A stretch of 64,000 nucleotides of DNA from JBFJKD01 sp038106145 (lineage in GTDB: Bacteria; Pseudomonadota; Gammaproteobacteria; Pseudomonadales; Porticoccaceae), in assembly GCA_038106145.1 (NCBI GenBank), contig JAYODD010000004.1, forward strand, positions 62,001-126,000. The letters run 5' to 3'. Below the pieces are notes generated by a model that saw only the letters and a program-made list of their open reading frames with translations, was not told the DNA's origin and made no database searches. Both the position numbers and the translations under genes were made by a program. How positions within the stretch are numbered: position 1 is the stretch's first letter; every line of letters begins with the position of its first letter. Below, one piece after another: positions 45,745 to 53,696 of this stretch.

Positions 45745-46589
45745 CAGCGCCCTTCCCGCCGGGTCATAAATGCCAGTCGTTCCAGCAGGTGAACGTCCTG
45801 CTCGTTTTTCAGCAACGCCCCATACAGAGGGGGAATCGCCTTGGTGGGATCGCGCTGTTGCAGAATATCCCTGGGGATGTCGTCCGCCATTAACAATTTC
45901 AGCCAGTCCACCAGCTCGGAGGTGGAGGGTTTTTTCTTCAGCCCAGGGATTTTTCGCACGTCGAAGAAAATATCCAGCGCTTCATCCACCAGCGCCTTTT
46001 TGATGCCCGGAAAATGCACATCGACAATTTTTAACATCGTTTGCCGATCCGGAAAAGTAATAAAATGGAAAAAGCAACGGCGTAGAAATGCGTCGGGCAA
46101 TTCTTTTTCATTATTGCTGGTGATGACGATAATGGGCCGATGACGCGCTACTACTCGCTCACTGGTTTCGTAGACGTGAAATTCCATACGGTCGAGCTCC
46201 AGCAACAGGTCGTTGGGAAACTCGATATCGGCCTTGTCGATTTCATCAATCAATAACACCACCTGCTCTTCGGCAGCAAATGCTTCCCACAATTTGCCTT
46301 TCCTGATGTAGTTGTTAATGTCGTGAACTTTGTCTTCACCGAGCTGTGAATCCCGCAAACGGGATACCGCATCGTATTCGTACAACCCCTGTTGAGCTTT
46401 GGTGGTGGATTTGACGTGCCAGGCAATTAATGGCTTGTTCAGCGCCCTGGCCACCTCTTCGGCCAACATGGTTTTACCGGTGCCCGGCTCCCCTTTGATC
46501 AGTAGCGGCCGCTGTAGCGCCACAGCAGCATTGACCGCCATCTGTAAATCTTCAGTTACAACATATCGCTCGGTGCCAGTGAATTGCAT
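45744..46589 (-). CDS. MoxR-family AAA+ ATPase
   Basis: This is a chaperone-like ATPase that works with the VWA protein encoded downstream. It has Walker A GEPGTGKTMLAEE, Walker B VVLLIDEIDKAD, sensor 1 VITSNNEKELPDAFLRRC with the arginine finger, and an arginine at sensor 2. 281 residues is typical for the MoxR group that is paired with CoxE-like proteins. It is the first gene of a unit that also includes the VWA gene and perhaps hrpA. The 156-nt divergent interval to the peptide transporter holds the promoters. Confidence 0.92.
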   Translation of the reverse strand: MQFTGTERYVVTEDLQMAVNAAVALQRPLLIKGEPGTGKTMLAEEVARALNKPLIAWHVKSTTKAQQGLYEYDAVSRLRDSQLGEDKVHDINNYIRKGKLWEAFAAEEQVVLLIDEIDKADIEFPNDLLLELDRMEFHVYETSERVVARHRPIIVITSNNEKELPDAFLRRCFFHFITFPDRQTMLKIVDVHFPGIKKALVDEALDIFFDVRKIPGLKKKPSTSELVDWLKLLMADDIPRDILQQRDPTKAIPPLYGALLKNEQDVHLLERLAFMTRREGR

Positions 46590-46745
46590 ATTTGTGTCTC
46601 TGTTTGAGTTTCGTTAGCGGGACATTCTAGCCCCAGCTTGCCTCTTGTTCCAGCGATAGCGTCTTCCGGTTGGTGACCGACGCGTCTCGCCACGGGCCGC
46701 AGTGGACTGTTACCATGGCCGTTATAAACAAAACCGTACGCAACT

Positions 46746-48296
46746 ATGTCGAATGAAATAGCCAGCGATAACCGGCGACCAACCAGCGCGGAATTTCTTG
46801 GACACCCGAAGGGGCTCTACGTGTGTTTCCTCACGGAATTGTGGGAGCGTTTCTCTTATTACGGTATGCGTGCGCTGCTAATTTTTTACCTAACTCAACA
46901 CTTTTTGTTCAGCGACGATCGTGCGTATCTGATTTATGGCGCTTATACCGCCCTGGTTTATGTGATGCCGGTGCTCGGGGGCATCCTCGCCGATCGCTAT
47001 CTGGGTCCCCGCAAAGCGGTTACTTTCGGCGCCATCTTGTTGGTCTTCGGTCACTTTGGCATGGCCTTCGAGGGACCCGCTGCCATAGCCACCGGGGAAG
47101 AGGTGGTCCGCGATCCGTTTTATTTACAGTGTTTTTACCTCTCCCTGGCGCTGATTATTACCGGCGTCGGTTTTCTCAAGGCGAATATTTCCACCATTGT
47201 CGGCGCTCTCTACGCACCAGGGGACCCGCGTCGGGACAGTGGCTTCACCATTTTCTACATGGGTATCAACATCGGCGCTTTCTTTGCCTCGATTCTGTGT
47301 GGCTGGCTGGGGCAAACCTACGGCTGGGCATACGGCTTCGGTCTGGCAGGCATCGGCATGCTGGGGGGCTTACTGGTCTTTCTACGGGGCCAGCCGTTGC
47401 TGAGGGGCTACGCCGAACCACCCTCCGCCACGGGCTTGCAGCAGAGAACGGCCATCGGCTTGAGTCGCGAATGGACGATTTATGTTGGCAGTATGGCCGC
47501 GGTGGTGGCGATCTGGCAGCTGGTGCAGCACCAGCAACTGGTAGGGCAACTACTGGCGGGCTTTGGCGGCATCATGCTCGCGGTAGTGCTCATTTACGCC
47601 TTTGTCAGCTGCGCCCCCGCAGAGCGCGATCGCATGTTGGTGGCTACCGCGCTGATTGTCTTTTCTGTACTGTTCTGGGCATTGTTTGAACAGGCCGGTT
47701 CTTCCCTCAACCTGTTTGCCGATCGCGCGGTCGACCGCGTCGTCCTCGGCTACGAACTGCCGGCATCCGTCTTCCAGTCCCTGAACGCACTGTTTATATT
47801 TCTGCTGGCGCCATTATTTTCAATCCTCTGGACCTGGCTGGCGGCGCGGGGCTGGGAACCATCCACACCGGTAAAATTTGCCCTCGCGCTGATGCAGGTG
47901 GGCCTGGGGTTTCTAATCCTGGTATTCGGCGCCGGTCTGGACGACACGGGCCGCGGCACCGGAATGGTCTGGCTGGCCCTTATCTACCTGTTACACACTA
48001 CCGGGGAACTGTGTCTGTCACCGGTGGGCCTGTCGATGATCACGAAACTCAGTGTACCCCGGGTGGTGGGCATGATGATGGGGGTGTGGTTTCTGGCATC
48101 CGCGGGCGCCAATTATATCGCCGGTCAAATCGCGCGTTTTACCGGTGGCTCCCATGGCGCGGAGGCGGATCAGGCCGCAACCATTGCTAACGCCCTTACG
48201 GTCTATACCAATGTCGGTTGGCTGGCAGTGGGTATCGGTGTGGTGTTACTCGCCCTGTCGCCATTGCTGCGCAGGGCGATGCATGGCGTACATTAA
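46746..48296 (+). CDS. proton-dependent oligopeptide transporter (POT/PTR family)
   Basis: This inner-membrane symporter takes up di- and tripeptides with protons. It has about 14 hydrophobic helices. The signature ELWERFSYYGMRALL carries the ExxERFxYY motif for proton coupling. GGILADRYLGPRKAV and FYMGINIGAF match PTR2 signatures. 516 residues is the normal length. Together with the Opp importer at 53697-58785 it suggests a peptide-rich diet. Confidence 0.95.
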   Translation: MSNEIASDNRRPTSAEFLGHPKGLYVCFLTELWERFSYYGMRALLIFYLTQHFLFSDDRAYLIYGAYTALVYVMPVLGGILADRYLGPRKAVTFGAILLVFGHFGMAFEGPAAIATGEEVVRDPFYLQCFYLSLALIITGVGFLKANISTIVGALYAPGDPRRDSGFTIFYMGINIGAFFASILCGWLGQTYGWAYGFGLAGIGMLGGLLVFLRGQPLLRGYAEPPSATGLQQRTAIGLSREWTIYVGSMAAVVAIWQLVQHQQLVGQLLAGFGGIMLAVVLIYAFVSCAPAERDRMLVATALIVFSVLFWALFEQAGSSLNLFADRAVDRVVLGYELPASVFQSLNALFIFLLAPLFSILWTWLAARGWEPSTPVKFALALMQVGLGFLILVFGAGLDDTGRGTGMVWLALIYLLHTTGELCLSPVGLSMITKLSVPRVVGMMMGVWFLASAGANYIAGQIARFTGGSHGAEADQAATIANALTVYTNVGWLAVGIGVVLLALSPLLRRAMHGVH

Positions 48297-48329
48297 TCGC
48301 GCGCTTAGACAACCAGTCTTCAACACCTG

Positions 48330-48680
48330 CTACGGCGCAGCAGAACGCCGACTGCGCCGCCATACGAACCAAATGAGCAGATACAGAAAATAGGCGACGG
48401 TAAAACAAAAAGCGATCGGTAAAAGTCCACGCAACGCGCCTTCCTCGGTCACGGGGTTGACGTATTCGAACGCCGCCGCTGCCCACGCCGGTGCCAGATA
48501 GGGTTTATCGGCATAGGGATAAATCGGTGTCAATAACACCGCCAGCACCAGGATGCGGAAAAACGCGCGCACCGGCGCCCACGGCCAGAAACGGGTCATC
48601 GACCACAGCAGGGGCAGCAGCAGTAACACGCCGCACAGGTACGCTACTCCCCCCCACAAATAATTTTCCATGGTATACAT
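48330..48680 (-). CDS. small inner-membrane protein of unknown function
   Basis: This 116-residue protein has three predicted membrane helices (around YLCGVLLLLPLLW, AFFRILVLAVLLTPIYPYA and FCFTVAYFLYLLIWFVW) and a basic C-terminus. The ATG at 48680 has AGGA 8 nt upstream. A longer reading upstream of this ATG belongs to ycgN in another frame. It ends the ycgL-ycgN group, 10 nt after ycgN. I do not recognise its family. Confidence 0.7.
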   Translation of the reverse strand: MYTMENYLWGGVAYLCGVLLLLPLLWSMTRFWPWAPVRAFFRILVLAVLLTPIYPYADKPYLAPAWAAAAFEYVNPVTEEGALRGLLPIAFCFTVAYFLYLLIWFVWRRSRRSAAP

Positions 48681-48690
48681 ACAATATTTC

Positions 48691-49135
48691 CTACTGCACC
48701 CACTTGACGATATGTTCGTCCAGCGCATCTGGATGAACGTTTTGCTCCGATAATACCCTGCCCTGCACCGATATGCCCGCATCATGGACGGAACGTGGAT
48801 TGCCGGATAGCAGCGGATGCCAGTCAAACAGGGGCTTGCCCTCAGCCAGCAGGCGATAGGCACAGGTACCAGGCAACCAGTTGATCTCGCTGATGTTGTN
48901 NNNNNNNNNGAGTTACGCAATCGGCCACCAGCTGCGTGCGCCGCCCGTAATTGCGACAACGGCAGGTCTGGCGATCGAGCAGCCGACAGGCCACCCGGGT
49001 AAAAAACAGTTCGCCGCTATCCTCGTCTTCCAGTTTCGCCAGGCAGCAGCGACCACAGCCATCGCACAGGGATTCCCACTCCTGCGCGGTCATTTGCGCC
49101 AGGGATTTGGTTTGCCAAAATTGCGCGTTTTTCAT
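48691..49135 (-). CDS. ycgN: YcgN/YkgJ family Cys-rich protein (UPF0260)
   Basis: This is a cysteine-cluster protein likely to bind metal. CDGCGRCC and CRLLDRQTCRCRNY carry the conserved cysteines, and the C-terminal half has WLPGTCAYRLLAEGKPLFDWHPL and the AGISVQGRV block of the family. A 10-N gap at 48900-48909 interrupts the protein; the missing part should be about four residues (the LTPE-like turn after DCV). The function is unknown. The ATG follows the ycgL stop with no space. Confidence 0.88.
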
Positions 49136-49426
49136 TTAGCGGGGCAATTTATCATTGCGCGCTCTGATGGTGCGCATATAGCCATCGTTGGACGGCGGCA
49201 GTTGCAGGTAATAACCCTTGTCCGCGATAGCCGCCAATACTTTACCGGCGTCCGCCTGGGCAAGTTTGCGCTCGGCGCTGAGCTCCAGGGTAAGCACCAA
49301 CAGCGGTTCCCCGAAACGCAGCAACAACGGGTCGGGCACGCGCGCCGTGCCTTCATCCCGAGCGACATACAGATACAGGTCCGCTTCGCGACTGCTTTTG
49401 TAAATATTACAAATTACCGGGGCCAT
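49136..49426 (-). CDS. ycgL: YcgL-domain protein
   Basis: A small conserved gammaproteobacterial protein with a YcgL fold: CNIYKSSREADLYLYVARD at the start and GYYLQLPPSNDGYM towards the end. The ATG at 49426 shares a base with the rnd stop (TGATG); the longer reading from 49486 would lie in rnd and is rejected. 96 residues is close to the usual 100. It is always found near ycgN and rnd in related genomes, but its role is not established. Confidence 0.9.
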   Translation of the reverse strand: MAPVICNIYKSSREADLYLYVARDEGTARVPDPLLLRFGEPLLVLTLELSAERKLAQADAGKVLAAIADKGYYLQLPPSNDGYMRTIRARNDKLPR

Positions 49427-50430
49427 CACTCGGCACTCCCCTGCACGCAGGAAAGTAGCTGTTCCCCAATCACCTCTCGGCGCCATCCGGTGTCGAGCGG
49501 GGGCGGCAATTTCGCCGCGCCCACCTGGTGGGAGCGCACCAATTGTTCCACATCGACCTTGCGCGCCAGTATTTCCGCAGCCAGTCCCAACTCAGCAGCC
49601 ACCGCCTGTACCTGTTGACGACAACTGTCGAGCAACGCGCCGAATTCCCGTGGCAGGGATTTTGGCAACGTTTCCGGCAACCCGTCCTCAGGTTGTTCGA
49701 GCACCGTAGCGACCAGATCGATCAGGTGCCCGCCGTAGCGGTCGAGAACTTTCTGGCCGACAACCGCAAGGGCCGCGAGACCACCGTAAGTCTTCGGGCG
49801 CGCCGCGGCAATTTCCAGTAACGCCTTGTCGGCCACAATCCAGTTGCGGGGACGATTGCGCAATCGTGCCTCCCCTTCGCGCCATGCCGCCAGTTGTTGC
49901 AGCACCCCGATGCCACGGCGGTCGAGGCGCCAGGCGCCCTTAATGCGTTGATAATATTTCCGTGCCTGTTGTGGTGCGGCGGCCGTTGCTGCCAACGTGA
50001 CCATTTCTTCATCCATCCAGCGCAACCTGCCCGTTTCCCGCAGGTTTTTCATTAACTGTTCGTACATCGGCAACAAATAATGAACGTCGAGGGCGGCATA
50101 GTCGAGCTGCGCATTGCTGAGGGGACGCTGGAGCCAATCCGAACGGGTTTCCTGCTTACTCAGCTCCACGCCGCTTAAATCCCTGACCAGGGAACTGTAC
50201 CCCCTGGAAAAACCGTAGCCCGTCAATGCAGCAGCCACCTGGGTATCTATCAACCAGGTGTGAGGGCCATCGCCGAGCTGGATCAAAGCCAGTCTGGGGA
50301 AAAATGTATTGGTGCGCCTAAACTCGGTATCGAGAGCGACCGCCGCGCACTCCTGCCACTGCGCGGCGGCGGCGATCAGAGCGGCATCGTCCGCAATCAA
50401 CAGCGGTGGTGCACAAAAATCAAAGGTCAT
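49426..50430 (-). CDS. rnd: ribonuclease D lacking the Exo II region
   Basis: RNase D is a 3'-5' exoribonuclease that trims tRNA precursors. Exo I is present (VALDTEFRRTNTFFPRLALIQL), as are Exo III (LDYAALDVHYLLP) and the HRDC-like domains. However LIQLGDGPHTWLID runs straight into TQVAAALTGYGFSRGYSSLV. In E. coli about 45 residues lie between these points, including HAGSEDLEVF with the Exo II Asp. The gene is thus 334 residues, not about 375. The join falls where both edges encode LID, near 50245-50253, with no N gap. Either a short-repeat deletion made the enzyme inactive or the assembly lost 135 nt. The ATG at 50430 is chosen over an upstream reading. Confidence 0.9.
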   Translation of the reverse strand: MTFDFCAPPLLIADDAALIAAAAQWQECAAVALDTEFRRTNTFFPRLALIQLGDGPHTWLIDTQVAAALTGYGFSRGYSSLVRDLSGVELSKQETRSDWLQRPLSNAQLDYAALDVHYLLPMYEQLMKNLRETGRLRWMDEEMVTLAATAAAPQQARKYYQRIKGAWRLDRRGIGVLQQLAAWREGEARLRNRPRNWIVADKALLEIAAARPKTYGGLAALAVVGQKVLDRYGGHLIDLVATVLEQPEDGLPETLPKSLPREFGALLDSCRQQVQAVAAELGLAAEILARKVDVEQLVRSHQVGAAKLPPPLDTGWRREVIGEQLLSCVQGSAE

Positions 50431-50443
50431 GGCAGTTCCGGAT

Positions 50444-51037
50444 TTAAAGTCGTCTGCGGCTATTGAACGCGTGCAACAGGGTGCCGCCATCCACGTATTC
50501 CAGTTCGCCCCCCAGGGGCACCCCGTGGGCGATGCGACTCACCGCAACCCCGAGCCCCATAGCACGCTCACCGATATAGTGGGCGGTCGCCTCCCCCTCG
50601 ATAGTGAGATTGGTCGCAAGAATCAACTCGCCAATGTTTTCATCGACCAGTCGCTGTAACAAAAAATCGATGCCAATGGCCTCGGGGCCAACCCCGTCGA
50701 TGGGCGACAAATGCCCCAACAGCACGAAATACCGTCCGCGAAAGGAGCCGGACTGTTCGATTGCAAACAGATCGGCCGGGGTTTCCAGTACACACAACTG
50801 CTGCGGATCCCGACGGCTGTCGCTACACACGCCGCACAGCTCCGCCTCAGTTAACGTGCGACATAATTTACACCGGCCGACACTGTCGACCGCGCGTTCG
50901 ATCGCCGTGGCAAGCCGCGCGCCCCCCTGTCGATCCCGTTCCAGCAACTGCAACGCCATGCGTTGCGCGGATTTGGGTCCAACCCCCGGCAGACAGCGCA
51001 GCGCATCAATTAATTCGTCAATCACCGGCCCAAACAT
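50444..51037 (-). CDS. recR: recombination mediator RecR
   Basis: It works with RecF and RecO to load RecA at single-strand gaps. It shows the helix-hairpin-helix CLPGVGPKSAQRMALQLL, the zinc finger CKLC...CGVC, and a TOPRIM domain with VLETPADLFAIE and the Walker-like end ATAHYIGERAMGLGVAVSRIAHGVPLGGEL in part. 197 residues is standard. The ATG at 51037 is used in place of a TTG one codon upstream. ybaB precedes it by 56 nt. Confidence 0.96.
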   Translation of the reverse strand: MFGPVIDELIDALRCLPGVGPKSAQRMALQLLERDRQGGARLATAIERAVDSVGRCKLCRTLTEAELCGVCSDSRRDPQQLCVLETPADLFAIEQSGSFRGRYFVLLGHLSPIDGVGPEAIGIDFLLQRLVDENIGELILATNLTIEGEATAHYIGERAMGLGVAVSRIAHGVPLGGELEYVDGGTLLHAFNSRRRL

Positions 51038-51093
51038 CAACTACACCCGTTCCCCATTTGCTGCGTTTTCGACACAACCCGTTTTAATATCGG

Positions 51094-51414
51094 TTAAAAC
51101 GGCATCTTAAACCCGGGGGGCAGCTGGATTCCCGCTGCCAGATCTCCCAGGGTGTCGCGGTTATTCGCCTCGACCTTGCGCACCGCATCGTTGACTGCCG
51201 CAGCCAGCAGGTCCTCGAGAATTTCCCTGTCCTCGCTGAGCAACGTCGGATCGATCTCGACCTTGCGCACGTCGTAACGGCCGGTCATACGCACCTTCAC
51301 CATACCTGCGCCGGATTGTCCCTGCACTTCTACATTCGCCGCCTGCTCCTGCATTTTCTGCATCTTCTCCTGCATTTGCTGTGCTTGCTGGAGAATGTCG
51401 TTAAAGCCTTTCAT
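51094..51414 (-). CDS. ybaB: nucleoid-associated protein YbaB/EbfC
   Basis: A small DNA-binding protein of 106 residues. It has the Met/Gln-rich start (QQAQQMQEKMQKMQEQ) and the core VRMTGRYDVRKVEIDPTLLSEDREILEDL (quoted as two pieces: VRMTGRYDVRKVEID and REILEDLLAAAVNDA), ending AGIQLPPGFKMPF. It lies between dnaX and recR, its conserved place. Confidence 0.96.
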   Translation of the reverse strand: MKGFNDILQQAQQMQEKMQKMQEQAANVEVQGQSGAGMVKVRMTGRYDVRKVEIDPTLLSEDREILEDLLAAAVNDAVRKVEANNRDTLGDLAAGIQLPPGFKMPF

Positions 51415-51475
51415 GGTTGCTCCCGGTCACCCACACGGGGTGCGTGAAAATTATGCGTTGCGTGGCCAGCCGTGG

Positions 51476-53230
51476 TTAGCGGGGTTCATTGTCATCGATC
51501 GGCACCACCGTATCTTCCAGTAGTTTGCCGGCAAACCGGTTCTTCAATTCCTCCACCACGGGATCCGCATTAAGGGTCTGTACCGCAGCCGCGTGGCGCT
51601 CTGCCGCCCTTCGCTGGTGGTAAGCCCGTGGTGTCTCCCGCTGCACATCACCCACGGTCACTTCGATGGTCACTGGCTGTCCGAAATAGGTACTCAGTGC
51701 CAGCGCAAGCCGCTGTTGGTGAGAGGGCTCGTACAGCGCGCCGTTGCCGTCATCGAGCCGCAAATGCAAATGCGTGTCGCGACGATCGAGTAACGCCATA
51801 TTGGCGGCGACATTCTGTAGTACACCACCGATGTCCAAATCATCGCAAACCTCTATCCAGCGCCCGGGAGTCAGCGCCGCCAGCGCCACGGGGCTACGCT
51901 TTGGATTCGCACCGTTTGCCCGGGACAATTGCTCCGCAGGCGCCGGTGTCCGCTCGCCGGACTCGTCCGTGCAGGCCTCCCGCGCCACGGGCGGTGGGGA
52001 CGCCACGGCATTACGCACCCGCTTGACACCAGTGCTCGCTGTGACTACCAATTCCGGCGTGGCAGCCGGTTCAGACTTTTTTGCCGGGGACAGGTCCTCC
52101 CGAGCGTCGGTGTGCGTGGCCGCGGGCTGGTCGCTGCGGTCCGTCACCACTGGTTGAAACGCCAGTTGCCGTAGCAGCACCATTTCGAAGCCACTGCGCG
52201 GATCGGCGGCCATAGCCAGATCCCGTCGACCAAGCAGACAGATTTGATAAAACAACTGCACGTCGTCCGCGCTCACAGCCTGCGCCAGGGCCAAAATCGC
52301 CCCGTGATCCCGCTCGCTAACGTCCAGGGCTTCGGGCACGGTTTGCGCGATGGCAACGCGGTGCCAGATGCTCAGCATGGCGGCCAGGGCGGCGTTATAA
52401 TCCGGTGCCAGTTCCGCAAACTTGTTCACCAACGCCAGGGTCTGCGCCCCGTCGCCGCGGGCCACTGCCTGGCACATCTCGATGACCGTGGTGTGGTCGA
52501 TGGTACCGAGCATGGCGCTGACTTCGAGATCGGTGATTTTGCCACCACCGTGGGAAATCGCCTGGTCAGTCAAACTCAGCGCATCGCGCATACTGCCGTC
52601 GGCGGCCCGTGCAATCGACCATAACGCCGGTTCTTCGGCGGGAATTTTTTCCTCCCCGAGAATAAAGCGTAGCTGCTTGACAATGGTCTCCGCACTCAAA
52701 TTTTTCAGATTAAATTGCAGGCAGCGCGATAATATGGTGACCGGCAACTTACGCGGATCGGTGGTCGCAAACAAAAATTTGACGTGGGGAGGTGGCTCCT
52801 CCAGAGTCTTTAGCAGGGCGTTAAAACTGTGGGTAGACAGCATATGTACCTCGTCGATAAGGTACACCTTAAAACGCCCAGCCGTGGGCGCATACTGCAC
52901 GTTTTCAAGTAATTCGCGGGTGTCTTCCACCTTGGTGCGGGAAGCGGCGTCAACTTCAATCAAATCGATAAAACGCCCATCGGTTATTTCTCGACAGGCC
53001 CCGCATGCACCGCAAGGCGTGGAACTGACGCCATGTTCACAGTTAAGGCACTTGGCCAAAATGCGCGCCACCGACGTTTTTCCCACGCCGCGCGTACCGG
53101 TAAACAGATAAGCATGGTGTAAGCGATCGTGGTCGAGTGCGTTGATCAACGCTCTGAGCACATGCTCCTGACCCGCCATTTCACCAAACTGGCGCGGGCG
53201 CCACTTGCGGGCAAGAACCTGATAACTCAT
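51476..53230 (-). CDS. dnaX: DNA polymerase III tau subunit (with gamma by frameshift)
   Basis: This is the clamp-loader ATPase of the replicative polymerase. It has Walker A GTRGVGKTSVARILAK, the four-cysteine zinc module (CLNC, CGACGAC), Walker B VYLIDEVHML, and sensor motifs FATTDPRKLP and GSMRDALSL. Domain III is followed by a Pro/Ser-rich linker and the tau-specific C-terminus. 584 residues is near the usual size for tau. At codons 383-385 a slippery A-AAA-AAG site with flanking stimulators (see separate entry) should also give a gamma form of 386 residues. ybaB follows after 61 nt. Confidence 0.96.
   Translation of the reverse strand: MSYQVLARKWRPRQFGEMAGQEHVLRALINALDHDRLHHAYLFTGTRGVGKTSVARILAKCLNCEHGVSSTPCGACGACREITDGRFIDLIEVDAASRTKVEDTRELLENVQYAPTAGRFKVYLIDEVHMLSTHSFNALLKTLEEPPPHVKFLFATTDPRKLPVTILSRCLQFNLKNLSAETIVKQLRFILGEEKIPAEEPALWSIARAADGSMRDALSLTDQAISHGGGKITDLEVSAMLGTIDHTTVIEMCQAVARGDGAQTLALVNKFAELAPDYNAALAAMLSIWHRVAIAQTVPEALDVSERDHGAILALAQAVSADDVQLFYQICLLGRRDLAMAADPRSGFEMVLLRQLAFQPVVTDRSDQPAATHTDAREDLSPAKKSEPAATPELVVTASTGVKRVRNAVASPPPVAREACTDESGERTPAPAEQLSRANGANPKRSPVALAALTPGRWIEVCDDLDIGGVLQNVAANMALLDRRDTHLHLRLDDGNGALYEPSHQQRLALALSTYFGQPVTIEVTVGDVQRETPRAYHQRRAAERHAAAVQTLNADPVVEELKNRFAGKLLEDTVVPIDDNEPR
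52054..52101 (-). promoter_or_regulatory. programmed -1 ribosomal frameshift signal in dnaX
   Basis: Three elements are visible on the minus strand. First, an internal Shine-Dalgarno-like GGGAGG (52101-52096) 13 nt upstream of the slip site. Second, the heptamer A AAA AAG (52082-52076) in the proper frame (GCA AAA AAG). Third, a CCGGC/GCCGG hairpin with a 6-nt loop (52069-52054), 6 nt downstream. After a -1 shift the next codons are GTC and the stop TGA, giving a short gamma product as in E. coli. Confidence 0.85.
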
Positions 53231-53277
53231 GGCAATAAAGAGCCTCTGATGACTGACGGGGAGGGATATCAGGTGGA

Positions 53278-53283
53278 ATTATA
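53278..53283 (-). promoter_or_regulatory. -10 element, possible dnaX promoter
   Basis: A perfect TATAAT on the minus strand lies 48 nt before the dnaX ATG. No good -35 box is found 16-18 nt upstream, so it may depend on an activator or may not function. The interval 53231-53408 between dnaX and ffs holds no gene. Confidence 0.3.
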
Positions 53284-53408
53284 CGGGGATCGATGCGGGT
53301 CCGGTACCCCGGCCCCTCAGCTGACGCCTCAAGGCGGTGAAACTGGGCGAAGTGCGACGACGAACCACTGCAAGTACAGAATAGATTCGCAATACCCAGG
53401 TCAAATAA

Positions 53409-53524
<116 letters not shown>

Positions 53525-53536
53525 ATTGCGGCCGGG

Positions 53537-53565
53537 ATTATCGTGTCTTTACTATGGCAATGCAA
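53537..53565 (-). promoter_or_regulatory. probable promoter of ffs
   Basis: On the minus strand TTGCAT and GATAAT are 17 nt apart, with the -10 box 12 nt before the predicted 5' end of the RNA. The -10 matches consensus at five of six positions. The -35 is weak. Confidence 0.5.
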
Positions 53566-53696
53566 ATCATAGCTGATTACTATGGCCGCTAAACAGGCTA
53601 TAGAGAACCGCAGTTATTACCCGCCCACTACTCCCACCCGCGCCCCTGGTTAAATCCGCAAACCGAGCGCAGTCAGCGGCGCCACGCGCGCCGCTA

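Noticed and set aside
49426..50490. Longer start for RNase D at 50490
   Set aside because: The extra 20 residues overlap the end of recR and have no counterpart in the family. The ATG at 50430 fits homologues.
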